A stretch of 64,000 nucleotides of DNA from Streptomyces sp. DvalAA-43 (GTDB lineage Bacteria; Actinomycetota; Actinomycetes; Streptomycetales; Streptomycetaceae), in contig NZ_FMBW01000087.1 of NCBI RefSeq assembly GCF_900091725.1, positions 1 to 64,000 on the forward strand, in the 5' to 3' direction. The translations under genes were made by a program, and so were the position numbers. This document shows, piece by piece, positions 42,061 through 50,189 of this stretch (the first letter of the stretch is position 1; each line of letters opens with the position of its first letter). The notes beneath the pieces were generated by a model. The model searched no databases and was not told the DNA's origin. It saw only the letters and a list, made by a program, of their open reading frames with translations.

Positions 42061-42618
42061 TCAGCCGTGGTGACCGGTGTTCCGGCTGCCGACGACGGCT
42101 GCGACCGCGTCCAGAGCGAGATGCCACGGGTATCCCTCCGGCCGCCGCTCGCCGGGCTGGTTCGGTACGAAGCCGCCCTCGCCGTAGAGCACGGTCACGC
42201 CCATGTCGCGCAGTTCGGCGACGCTGCGGTCGAACGCTCTGTGCTGTACGTAGGCGGCGTTCACGCATGGCATCGTCACCGTCGGGATCCGCTTCCCGAT
42301 GGCCTCGGCCACGACGCCCACGACGAACCGGTCCGTGAGGCCGAGCGCCCAGGAATTGACCGTGTTGAACGTGGCCGGCGCGAACAGGATCACGTCTGCC
42401 GACGGCCACACGTCCGGATCCCGGGGCGCCTTGTACTCGGAGCGCACGGGATGCCCGGTCAGCTGCTCCAGCTCCGGTATCCGGTCGTCCAGCCAGCGGG
42501 CGGCCGTGGGCGTCAGGCCAAGGCATACGTCCCACCCGCGATCCCCGGCCTCCTCGATGACCTGGGCGACCTCGAAGACGGGCGGGGCAGCCGAACCGAA
42601 CAGGTACAGGGTCGTCAT
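42061..42618 (-). CDS. Flavoprotein (HFCD family, decarboxylase-like)
   Basis: The product has 185 residues. The Rossmann-like fold starts LYLFGSAAPP, has PSADVILFAPATFNTVNSWALGLTD and ends with VPTVTMPCVNAAYVQH, as in FMN-binding HFCD/LanD/DfpA-like flavoproteins. It lacks the C-terminal synthetase part of Dfp. The reaction is unknown. It is divergent from the XRE gene and convergent with the DUF5753 gene. Confidence 0.8.
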   Translation of the reverse strand: MTTLYLFGSAAPPVFEVAQVIEEAGDRGWDVCLGLTPTAARWLDDRIPELEQLTGHPVRSEYKAPRDPDVWPSADVILFAPATFNTVNSWALGLTDRFVVGVVAEAIGKRIPTVTMPCVNAAYVQHRAFDRSVAELRDMGVTVLYGEGGFVPNQPGERRPEGYPWHLALDAVAAVVGSRNTGHHG

Positions 42619-42740
42619 GCGGCCATCCGATCACACATGCGCAACCACCCCCGAACCGGCTGGAATTCGGGAAGACGCGGGCTCAACTCCGAATGGCGCG
42701 GGTACCGTTCCGGCTGATGAGCCAGGAGCGAGGTACCGGA

Positions 42741-43922
42741 ATGCCCACACCCCACGACAGCAGCACGGGCGATCGCATCAAGGAGCAGCGGAAACGCGCC
42801 CGGCTCAGCCAGCGCGGGCTGGCCGACCGGATTCCGTACTCCTACAGTCTGCTCAACCAGGTCGAGTGCGGTGCCCGGGTGGCGACGGCCGAGTTCACCG
42901 CCGCCGTCGCCGACGCCCTCGGGATCGACATCACCGTCCTCACCGGACCGCCGCACGTGTCCGAGACACAGCACTGGCGCCTCGCCTCCCTGCTCCACCC
43001 GATCCGTGAGTGCCTGGCCCTGTACGACCTCGACCCGGACGGGCACCGGCCCCTCCGGCCCGTGGACGAGCTGGTGCTCAGGGCCGACCGCCTCTGCCAG
43101 GAGGTACGGGCGACACGCCTCAGGAAGGCCGCCTGCGCGCTTCCGGGGGTCATCAACGACCTGACGCTTTCCGCCCGCACGGCACCCACCACGGAAGCGT
43201 GGCGCGCCCTGGCCTCGGCGTACCGCACCGCCCACGACATCGCCGTCAAGCTCGGCTTCCCGGACCTCGCCGTCGTCGCCCTCGACCGCATGGGGTGGGC
43301 CGCCGGCCACGCCTCCGACCCCTGCCTCGCCGCGATCCGCCAGTACCGGCGGGCCCTGGGCCACGCCGAGGCCGGGCAGGACCTCGGGCGGCGCCTGGTC
43401 GCGGCCGGGCAGGAGCTCGTCGCCGACCAGACCACTCGGGAGGGGCTCGCCGTCGCCGGCCAACTGCACCTGGGCGCCTCGGCCGTGGCCGCCCGAGCCG
43501 GGGACAGGGGCGCCGTCGCGCACCACATCGCCGCCGCCCGCGAGCTGGCCGACCGTGTCGGCGGCGAGGCCCGCGACGTGCACTGGCTGTCGTTCGGCCG
43601 GATGAACGTGACCCTGCACGAGATGGGCGCGGCCCTCACCATGCGCGATTTCGACGTCGCGCTGCGCCAGGCCCGTACCGTGAAGCTCCCGCCTGCGACA
43701 CCGACCTCGCGGCGGGCCCGCTTCCTGGTGGACCATGCCGTCGTGGAGATGGAGACCGGGCATCTTGACGCTTCCCTGCGGCATCTTGTCGCCGCGCGGC
43801 GGGCGGCCCCCGAGCAGACCCGCTACCACCCGCGCACCCGGGAGACCGTGACCGGGCTGCTCCACACGAGCCGCTGCCCGCCGGACACCCTCGTCGCGAT
43901 GGCCGCCTGGATCGGTCTGTAG
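42741..43922 (+). CDS. XRE-family regulator with TPR-like C-terminal domain
   Basis: The product is 393 residues from ATG 42741 (42717 is an alternative without a better ribosome site). The N-terminal helix-turn-helix (IKEQRKRARLSQRGLADRIPYSYSLLNQVECGAR) is followed by a ~300-residue helical solenoid, the design of Streptomyces transcriptional regulators that sense ligands or partner proteins. It is divergent from the flavoprotein gene, which is the likely target. Confidence 0.85.
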   Translation: MPTPHDSSTGDRIKEQRKRARLSQRGLADRIPYSYSLLNQVECGARVATAEFTAAVADALGIDITVLTGPPHVSETQHWRLASLLHPIRECLALYDLDPDGHRPLRPVDELVLRADRLCQEVRATRLRKAACALPGVINDLTLSARTAPTTEAWRALASAYRTAHDIAVKLGFPDLAVVALDRMGWAAGHASDPCLAAIRQYRRALGHAEAGQDLGRRLVAAGQELVADQTTREGLAVAGQLHLGASAVAARAGDRGAVAHHIAAARELADRVGGEARDVHWLSFGRMNVTLHEMGAALTMRDFDVALRQARTVKLPPATPTSRRARFLVDHAVVEMETGHLDASLRHLVAARRAAPEQTRYHPRTRETVTGLLHTSRCPPDTLVAMAAWIGL

Positions 43923-44027
43923 TCGTTCGACCACTCCGCGCTCACAAATCTGTGAGCGTTGCGCCCTTCGCACCCCGGCAATCTCGTCCCACCAGTTCAG
44001 TTACGCGTCGACCAGCCGGGGGGCACC

Positions 44028-44249
44028 ATGACTGTCGCGAGGGGTCTGCCACCAGTCAGCGGCCTGACGGAACAGCAACAGCGGGGCCGGTCCTGCCTCT
44101 GGTGCGGGGCCGTCCTCACCGTCGGCGCCGACACCGACCTCGGCGAGCAACGCGCCCGCCCCGCCACGGGCGCCGCCTACAGCTGGTTTCCGCGGGCCTG
44201 CGCGGACACCGCCGCCTGCGCCGAGCGCGAGAGGCGGCACGCGTCGTGA
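44028..44249 (+). CDS. Small zinc-ribbon-like protein
   Basis: The product is 73 residues from ATG 44028 behind a GGGGGG run. A CLWC pair and two further Cys (CADTAAC) could hold zinc. It is otherwise unrecognised. Its stop overlaps the GTG of the next ORF (GTGA), which encodes a protein with a matching CVWC motif, so the two form a coupled pair of related proteins. Confidence 0.6.
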   Translation: MTVARGLPPVSGLTEQQQRGRSCLWCGAVLTVGADTDLGEQRARPATGAAYSWFPRACADTAACAERERRHAS

Positions 44250-44521
44250 CGGCCGCGGCGGATCGCCGGCCGGCCTGGCCGCTGCCGCAGCTGCCGCCGC
44301 TGCCCGATCCAGGCGGGCCGACGTGGGCCCAGGCGCAGGGGCGCGCCTGCGTCTGGTGCCGGGAACCCCTCACCACCGGTGCCGTGCGGTTGAATCCGTG
44401 GATCCGTGGCTTACGGCTCACGGCGAGCGCAGGCCGTCGGCCGGGAGGCCCAATTCGGCCTCGGCGATTCTGCGGGCCAGGTCGGCGAGTGGTGCCATGC
44501 GCTGGTCCGCGCTGGTGTTGA
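44246..44521 (+). CDS. Second small zinc-ribbon-like protein, C-terminus possibly disrupted
   Basis: The product is 91 residues from GTG 44246, coupled to the preceding gene. A Pro-rich start (PQLPPLPDPGGP) leads to ACVWCREPLTTGAV, which parallels the CLWCGAVLTVGA of its neighbour. After that the sequence becomes Arg/Gly/Pro-rich and overlaps the converging TetR gene by 104 bases. The Cys partners expected downstream come late (FCGPG, PCAG). The tail therefore looks like out-of-frame or replaced sequence. Confidence 0.45.
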   Translation: MTAAADRRPAWPLPQLPPLPDPGGPTWAQAQGRACVWCREPLTTGAVRLNPWIRGLRLTASAGRRPGGPIRPRRFCGPGRRVVPCAGPRWC

Positions 44522-45059
44522 TGTACGCGCCCGCCCCGTCGACCACGGCGAGGATGCGCACGGCCGCCGCCCAGGGATCGTCGCAACGGAACGACCGTTC
44601 CCCCACGCCCTCGGCGATGATCTGCTCGATGCGGTGGCACCAGCGCAGTTCCTGGCTCACGACCTGGTCGCGGAGTACGGGGCGGTAGCGCGACAGGTGC
44701 CGCGCGTTGATCCAGAGCTTGCTGATGTCGTCGAACTCGGCGCCCGAGATCAGGGTGAAGAACCGTTGGAGGGTGCGCAGAGCATCTCCGCCGACGCGCT
44801 CGGGGGCGGCCGTCGACGGCAGGAGGCCGTCCAGTTCCGCCGCGGTCGCGCTGGTGAACGCCTCGGCCACCAGTTCCTCGACCACCGGGAAGTAGTGGTG
44901 GATCAGTCCGGGCTGGACTCCGAGCCCGTCGGCGATCCGCTGCCGGGTGACGCACTCCAGCCCCTCCTGGAGCCCGACCCGGGCGGCCGCCGCGACGATC
45001 TCGCCGCGGCGCTCGGCCGCCGATTTGCGCACTTGTTTCCCGGCACCCCTTGACGTCAT
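44418..45059 (-). CDS. TetR-family regulator of the permease/ADH/ALDH operon
   Basis: The product is 213 residues from ATG 45059. The N-terminal DNA-binding domain is KSAAERRGEIVAAAARVGLQEG...TRQRIADGLGVQPGLIHHYFP, and a helical ligand domain follows. The longer upstream frame would read through the divergent permease gene and is rejected. Two copies of its probable operator lie immediately upstream. It is likely a repressor relieved by the imported substrate or an aldehyde intermediate. Confidence 0.88.
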   Translation of the reverse strand: MTSRGAGKQVRKSAAERRGEIVAAAARVGLQEGLECVTRQRIADGLGVQPGLIHHYFPVVEELVAEAFTSATAAELDGLLPSTAAPERVGGDALRTLQRFFTLISGAEFDDISKLWINARHLSRYRPVLRDQVVSQELRWCHRIEQIIAEGVGERSFRCDDPWAAAVRILAVVDGAGAYINTSADQRMAPLADLARRIAEAELGLPADGLRSP

Positions 45060-45071
45060 GGCGACGATGCT

Positions 45072-45113
45072 ATTGGCTTTGCTGCCAATTGAGTAATTGG
45101 CTCGATCGCCAAT
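45072..45113. promoter_or_regulatory. Two identical-arm TetR operators (ATTGGC-N6-GCCAAT)
   Basis: Perfect palindromes lie at 45072-45089 and 45096-45113, centres 24 bp apart, just upstream of the tetR start and in the divergent region leading to the permease operon. Equal arms, equal 6-base spacers and helical-phase spacing argue for cooperative binding of two TetR dimers that control both directions. Confidence 0.8.
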
Positions 45114-45248
45114 AGTTCGACGCCACCGCGGCGACTGCCGCCGGGCCGACGCCGTCACCCGGAAGTGCGGCGGCCCGACGGCCGGCGACCCGGGGCGAGC
45201 GGCGCCGCCGGGCGCGCTCTGCACATGCACCACTGCCAGGAGACGAAC

Positions 45249-46778
45249 GTGGACGACCCCCGCACCGATGCCGGTGATCTGGCCGAGTACGGCTACCAGC
45301 AGGAACTGAAGCGCACCCTGTCCGCGTGGGCCGTGTTCGCCATCGGGTTCGCGACGATCTCCCCCGTCGTCGGCATCTACGCCGTCGTCCAGCTCGGGTT
45401 CGCCTTCGCCGGACCCGCCTGGATCGGGGCGGTCGTCGTCGCGTTCCTCGGGCAACTGCTCGTGGCCACGGTCTACGCCGAGCTGTCCTCGCAGTTCCCG
45501 ATCACCGGAGGCGTCTACCAGTGGGTCCGCCGGCTGGGCGGGCCACGGCTGGGCTGGCTGGTGGGCTGGATCTACCTCGCCTCGGCCGTCGCCTCCCTGA
45601 CCACCGTGGCCTACCTGGGCGCGACCTGGCTGCACATGCTGGTCAGCGACGAGGCGCTGTCACCGGTCACCCATGTCCTGCTGGGCGTGGTCTTCGTCGC
45701 CGCGGCCCTCGGCATCAACCTGCTGGGGGTCAACCCGGTCAAGCACTTCCTGAACGCGGGCATCGTCGCCGAGGGCGTCGCCTCCATCGCCGTCAGCCTG
45801 ATCCTGCTCCTCTTCGCGCGCCACAACGGATTCGGCATCCTCTTCGACACCCTGGGTGCGGAATCCGCCTCCGGCGGCTCCGTCGCGGCCGGGTTCCTGA
45901 CCTGTCTGGCCGTGGCCGGCTGGGCCTTCCTGGGCTTCGACGCCACCACGCAGGTCGCCGAGGAGACCGAGCAGCCGCGCCGCAGTGTGCCCCGGGCGCT
46001 GCTGCGCGCCTACCTGTTCGTCGCCTTCACCGTCCTGCTCACCGCGTTCGCCGTGACCCTCGCGCTGCCCCACCCCGAGGAAGCCGTCTCCGGGAAGATC
46101 GTGGACCCCGTCTTCGCCGCCGTCACCGAGGGCCTGGGGGCATGGAGCGAGAAGCCCTTCATCGTCGTCGTACTGATCGCGTTCTTCGCCTGCGCCATCT
46201 CGATCCAGACCTACATCGGGCGGGCCGTCTACGCCTTCGCGCGTGACCGGCAGCTGCCCTTCTCGCGCCGGCTCGCCACCGTGGGGCCGCGCCAGATCCC
46301 CTGGGTCTCGCTCGTCGTGACGGCCGTCCTGGCGGGCCTCGGCCTGCTGCTCGGACTGAACGGCAACGCGGCGGCCACGCTGATCGCCTTCGGGTCCGGC
46401 GGTTTCTACTTCATCTTCCTGGCGGTCGCCGTCGTCGCGCTCCTCGCCCGCCTGAACGGCCGCTGGAATCCGTCGGCGGGCGATCTCCGCCTGGGCCGTA
46501 GCGGCCTGCTGATCAACGTCCTCGCCGTGGCGTGGCTGCTCTTCGAGGCGGTCAACATCGCCTGGCCCCGCACCGAACTGGCCCCGGCCGGAGGCAGCTG
46601 GGTCCAGGTCTGGGCCGTGGTCCTGGTCTTCTCCGCGCTGTTCGTCGTCGGCCTGGCCTACGTCGTGATCGCCAAGCCCCACCGTCAGCTCCCCCTCAGC
46701 CCTGCCACCGAAAAAGCCACCGGAAAAGCCACCCAAGAAGCTTCCGAAGAAGCCACCGAAGAAGTTAAGGCGTCCTGA
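45249..46778 (+). CDS. APC-family amino-acid/amine permease
   Basis: The product is 509 residues from GTG 45249, 6 bases after AGGAG. About twelve membrane helices are visible, starting at SAWAVFAIGFATISPVVGIYAVVQLGFAF, and the family segment FLGFDATTQVAEETEQPRRSVPRAL is present. The C-terminal tail is a Lys/Glu/Thr-rich repeat (EKATGKATQEASEEATEE). It probably imports an amine, amino acid or amino alcohol. The stop overlaps the alcohol dehydrogenase start by one base (TGATG), so the genes are coupled. Confidence 0.88.
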   Translation: MDDPRTDAGDLAEYGYQQELKRTLSAWAVFAIGFATISPVVGIYAVVQLGFAFAGPAWIGAVVVAFLGQLLVATVYAELSSQFPITGGVYQWVRRLGGPRLGWLVGWIYLASAVASLTTVAYLGATWLHMLVSDEALSPVTHVLLGVVFVAAALGINLLGVNPVKHFLNAGIVAEGVASIAVSLILLLFARHNGFGILFDTLGAESASGGSVAAGFLTCLAVAGWAFLGFDATTQVAEETEQPRRSVPRALLRAYLFVAFTVLLTAFAVTLALPHPEEAVSGKIVDPVFAAVTEGLGAWSEKPFIVVVLIAFFACAISIQTYIGRAVYAFARDRQLPFSRRLATVGPRQIPWVSLVVTAVLAGLGLLLGLNGNAAATLIAFGSGGFYFIFLAVAVVALLARLNGRWNPSAGDLRLGRSGLLINVLAVAWLLFEAVNIAWPRTELAPAGGSWVQVWAVVLVFSALFVVGLAYVVIAKPHRQLPLSPATEKATGKATQEASEEATEEVKAS

Positions 46779-47878
46779 TGTCCACCCAGCTCTCCCCCGC
46801 GATCGCCTTCGACCCCGTCGCCGGGCTCCACACCCGCGAGATCTCCCACCGGCCCGCCGGACCGGGCGAGGTCGAGATCGAGGTGCGCGCCGCGGGGGTG
46901 TGCCACTCCGACCTCCACATCCTCACGGGCGACTGGCCCAGCGACCGCCCCCTCGTCCTCGGCCACGAGGCCGCCGGTGTGGTCGCCGCGGTGGGGCAGG
47001 GTGTCACCGCCCTCAAGGCGGGCGACCACGTCGTACTCTCCTGGTTCGCACCCTGCCGCCGCTGCCGCAAGTGCCTGGCCGGAATGGCCTGGCTGTGCAC
47101 CGGCACCCAGGCCGTCGCCAACACGCTGCCCGACGGGACGACGCCCTTCACGGATGCCGAGGGCGAGGAGATCTGGCCCTACCTGGGGCTGGGCGCGTTC
47201 ACCGAACGGCTGGTCGTGCCGGAATCGGCCGCGGTCAAGGTGCCCGACGAGCTGCCGTTCGGTATCGGAGCCCTCCTGGGCTGCTCCATCTCCACGGGTA
47301 TCGGCGCGGTCGTGAACACCGCCGGTGTCCGGCCCGGCGAATCCGCGGTCGTCATCGGCACCGGCGGGGTCGGGCTGTCCGTGGTGATGGGTCTGCGTCT
47401 GGTGGGAGCCGACCCCGTCATCGCCGTCGACCTCTCACCCGAACGCCTCGCCGCGGCGAGGCGCTTCGGAGCCACCCATACCCTCAACGGCGCCACGACC
47501 GATGTGGCCGCCTGGTGCCAGGAGGAGCTCGGCGGGGTCGACTACGCCTTCGAGGCCATCGGCAGCCCCAAGGTCATCGAGACGCTTCCCGCCATGCTCA
47601 CCTCCGGCGGCGCGGCCGTCCTGGTCGGCATGGCCGCCGCCGGCGCGACGGGCGCGTTCGACCTCTTCGACCTCGCCGACCAGGGCAAACGCATCCTAGG
47701 ATGCAACTACGGTTCCAGCGTCGGTGCGCTCGACATCCCCAAGCTGGCCCGCCTCCACCTGGCCGGGAGGCTGCCGCTCGACGAGCTGATCGGCACCGTC
47801 CGCCCGCTCCGGGAGGCGGCCGCCGCCTTCGAGGACCTCCGGTCGAACGTCGGGGTCCGCACCATTCTGGAACCGTAG
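46778..47878 (+). CDS. Zinc-dependent alcohol dehydrogenase (class III-like)
   Basis: The product has 366 residues. Catalytic zinc ligands are Cys42 and His63/Glu64 (VLGHEAAGV). The structural zinc site is Cys93, Cys96, Cys99 and Cys107. The NAD site is VIGTGGVGLSVV. It oxidises an alcohol to an aldehyde. It lies between the permease and aldehyde dehydrogenase genes, which points to a two-step oxidation of the imported compound. Confidence 0.92.
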   Translation: MSTQLSPAIAFDPVAGLHTREISHRPAGPGEVEIEVRAAGVCHSDLHILTGDWPSDRPLVLGHEAAGVVAAVGQGVTALKAGDHVVLSWFAPCRRCRKCLAGMAWLCTGTQAVANTLPDGTTPFTDAEGEEIWPYLGLGAFTERLVVPESAAVKVPDELPFGIGALLGCSISTGIGAVVNTAGVRPGESAVVIGTGGVGLSVVMGLRLVGADPVIAVDLSPERLAAARRFGATHTLNGATTDVAAWCQEELGGVDYAFEAIGSPKVIETLPAMLTSGGAAVLVGMAAAGATGAFDLFDLADQGKRILGCNYGSSVGALDIPKLARLHLAGRLPLDELIGTVRPLREAAAAFEDLRSNVGVRTILEP

Positions 47879-47963
47879 GAGTTCTCGCCGCCGACCCGTG
47901 GCAGACATACCTGCGCAGGAACGGCCTCCGGCCGCCGCACCCCCAACTCTTCCGGGAGAATTG

Positions 47964-49298
47964 ATGTACGCCGTCACCGACCCGTCCACCGGTACCACCG
48001 CAGAGACCTACCCGACCGCCACCGACGCCGAGGTCACGGCGGCCGTCGACGCCGCCCACGCGGCCACCGCCTGGGGGCGGACCAGCTCGGTGGCCGAGCG
48101 TGCCGCGCTGCTGCGCCGGCTCGGCGACCTCCACGCCCAGCACCGTGCCGAACTGGCCGCCAGCATCGTGCGGGAGATGGGCAAGCCGCTCGAAGAGGCC
48201 GAGGGCGAGATCGACTTCTGCGTCGACATCTACCACTACTACGCGGACCACGCCGAGGCGTTCCTGGCCGACGAGGAACTGCGGGTGACCTCGGGTCCCG
48301 GCCACGCCGTCATCCGGCGCAGCCCGGTGGGTGTCCTGCTCGGCATCATGCCGTGGAACTTCCCCGCCTACCAGGTCGCGCGGTTCGCCGCCCCGAACCT
48401 CGCCCTCGGCAACACCATCGTCCTCAAGCACGCCCCGCAGTGTCCGGCCACCGCCGCGCTGCTCGAACGTCTGTGCGTTGAGGCGGGCTTCCCGGCCGGG
48501 GCGTACGTCAACATCTACGCCACCAATGAGCAGATCGCCGAGGTGATCGCCGACCCGCGCGTCCAGGGCGTCTCCCTCACCGGCTCCGAGCGGGCCGGCG
48601 CCGCCGTGGCCGAGGTCGCCGGACGGCACCTGAAGAAGGTCGTCCTCGAACTCGGTGGCTCCGACCCGTTCATCGTGCTCTCCGCCGACGACCTCGATTC
48701 CGTGGTCGAGGCCGCGGTCTCCGCCCGGCTCGACAACACCGGCCAGGCCTGCAACGCCGCCAAGCGGTTCGTCGTCGTGTCCGAGCTCCACGACGCGTTC
48801 GTCGAGAAGTTCACCGCACAGCTCCTCGCCCGCCAGTCCGGCGCACCGCTGTCGTCGGTCGCCGCCGCCGAGACCCTCGGCCGTCAGGTGGACGCCGCCG
48901 TCGCCGAGGGCGCGACGCTGCACACCGAGGGCGAGCGCAAGGGTGCCTACTTCCCGGCCGGGGTCCTCACCGGACTCACCACCGACCACGCCATGGCACG
49001 CCAGGAGCTCTTCGGACCGGTCGCCATGATCTTCCCGGCGACGGACGAGGACGACGCGCTGCGCATCGCCAACGACACCCCCTACGGCCTCGGCTCCTAC
49101 CTCTTCACCACGGACCCCGCGCAGGCCGCGCGCGTCGCCGACCGCATCGAGGCCGGCATGGTCTTCGTCAACGGCGTCGGCGCCGAGGGGGCCGAGCTGC
49201 CCTTCGGCGGCATCAAGCGGTCCGGTTTCGGCCGGGAACTGGGCCGTCCGGGCATCGAGGAGTTCGTCAACAAGAAGCTCATCCGCACCATCGTCTAG
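47964..49298 (+). CDS. NAD(P)-dependent aldehyde dehydrogenase (succinate-semialdehyde-type)
   Basis: The product is 444 residues from ATG 47964 (GGGAGA upstream; the 22-residue longer frame is Pro-rich). MPWNFPAYQ, Glu229 in LELGGSDPF, the nucleophile Cys263 in NTGQACNAAKRF and a terminal GGIKRSGFGRELG are all present. It resembles succinate-semialdehyde/GabD-like members. Between residues ~288 and 298 the usual GDP-x-DP-x-TDIGPL loop is shortened to RQSGAPLSS, about ten residues less than the family. It oxidises the aldehyde made by the preceding ADH. Confidence 0.88.
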   Translation: MYAVTDPSTGTTAETYPTATDAEVTAAVDAAHAATAWGRTSSVAERAALLRRLGDLHAQHRAELAASIVREMGKPLEEAEGEIDFCVDIYHYYADHAEAFLADEELRVTSGPGHAVIRRSPVGVLLGIMPWNFPAYQVARFAAPNLALGNTIVLKHAPQCPATAALLERLCVEAGFPAGAYVNIYATNEQIAEVIADPRVQGVSLTGSERAGAAVAEVAGRHLKKVVLELGGSDPFIVLSADDLDSVVEAAVSARLDNTGQACNAAKRFVVVSELHDAFVEKFTAQLLARQSGAPLSSVAAAETLGRQVDAAVAEGATLHTEGERKGAYFPAGVLTGLTTDHAMARQELFGPVAMIFPATDEDDALRIANDTPYGLGSYLFTTDPAQAARVADRIEAGMVFVNGVGAEGAELPFGGIKRSGFGRELGRPGIEEFVNKKLIRTIV

Positions 49299-49342
49299 GC
49301 TCCCGCGGCCACGGCTTCCGCCGCTGGCCGGACAGGCATCCC

Positions 49343-49387
49343 GAAGGGCCCGACCGCCGGAATTCCCCCGAAGCGGTCGGGCCCTTC
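49343..49387 (+). terminator. 15-bp-stem terminator of the ADH/ALDH operon
   Basis: Arms 49343-49357 and 49373-49387 pair perfectly, 45 bases after the aldehyde dehydrogenase stop. The remaining ~220 bases up to 49611 presumably hold the promoter of the next gene; I see no clear boxes there. Confidence 0.85.
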
Positions 49388-49610
49388 ATCATGTGCGCAG
49401 GCGGCGGGGACGCGGTTTGCAGAGCCGTTTACCCGGAACGCGGCCGTGTCGTACGGAGTTTCGCCTCCGCCGAGGGGACCATATGGAGTCGGCCTGTGCC
49501 GGTCCCCCGTCGATCCGCTCCTGGTTCCCCGATGAGTTTTCGGGACAGGATGAGTCGTTATGGGTGGACATGCACAGGCGACGGGGCTGCGTACACAAGG
49601 GGAGACAGCG

Positions 49611-50090
49611 ATGACCACCGAGGGCTTCACCACATGTCTGTGGTTCGACGGGCAGGCAGAGGAGGCGGCGGAGTACTACGTCTCGGTCTTCAAGAACTCC
49701 CGCCTCGGCAGGATCGGCCGGTACAGCGAGGCGGGGCCGGGGCCCGCCGGGTCGGTGATGACGGTCGAGTTCGAGCTCAACGGACAGCGGTTCGTCGGGG
49801 TGAACGGCGGGCCTGAGTTCACCTTCAACGAGGCCGTCTCGTTCCAGATCGACTGCGCGGACCAGGCCGAGGTGGACTACTACTGGGGCAGCCTCACCGA
49901 CGGCGGCGAGGAGGGGCCCTGCGGCTGGCTGAAGGACCGGTACGGCCTCTCCTGGCAGGTCGTGCCCGACGGCCTGACCGAGCTGCTCCTTGACCCGGAC
50001 GGGACGAAGGCCGCCAGGGCGACCGCCGCGATGATGGCCATGAAGAAGCTGGACATCGCCGTGCTGAGGGCAGCGCACGACGCGGGCTGA
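49611..50090 (+). CDS. VOC-family (PhnB-like glyoxalase fold) protein
   Basis: The product is 159 residues from ATG 49611 behind AAGGGGAGA. Two beta-alpha-beta-beta-beta modules are visible (TTCLWFDGQAEEAAEYYVSVF, FVGVNGGPEFTFNEAVSF, GWLKDRYGLSWQVVP), as in PhnB/3-demethylubiquinone-methyltransferase-like proteins. These are usually of unknown enzymatic role. A hairpin separates it from the converging exporter gene. Confidence 0.85.
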   Translation: MTTEGFTTCLWFDGQAEEAAEYYVSVFKNSRLGRIGRYSEAGPGPAGSVMTVEFELNGQRFVGVNGGPEFTFNEAVSFQIDCADQAEVDYYWGSLTDGGEEGPCGWLKDRYGLSWQVVPDGLTELLLDPDGTKAARATAAMMAMKKLDIAVLRAAHDAG

Positions 50091-50111
50091 TCCGGGCGGA
50101 CAAGGGGTGCC

Positions 50112-50150
50112 GGAGGGCGGATCCGACGGGAGTCGCTGGATCCGCCCTCC
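50112..50150. terminator. 13-bp hairpin between converging VOC and MFS genes
   Basis: Arms 50112-50124 and 50138-50150 are perfect complements. The element lies 21 bases after the VOC stop and 39 before the MFS 3' end, so it may terminate both. Confidence 0.8.
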
Positions 50151-50189
50151 GTCATCCGCGCCCCGGCGCCGCCCGGCCGCTGCCCGTCG

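Noticed and set aside
44418..45635. 405-residue version of the TetR protein
   Set aside because: The first ~190 residues are antisense to the permease gene and cross its promoter; ATG 45059 gives a normal-length TetR.
49299..49610. Small ORFs in the gap after the aldehyde dehydrogenase gene
   Set aside because: They overlap the terminator or lack ribosome sites and recognisable sequence.
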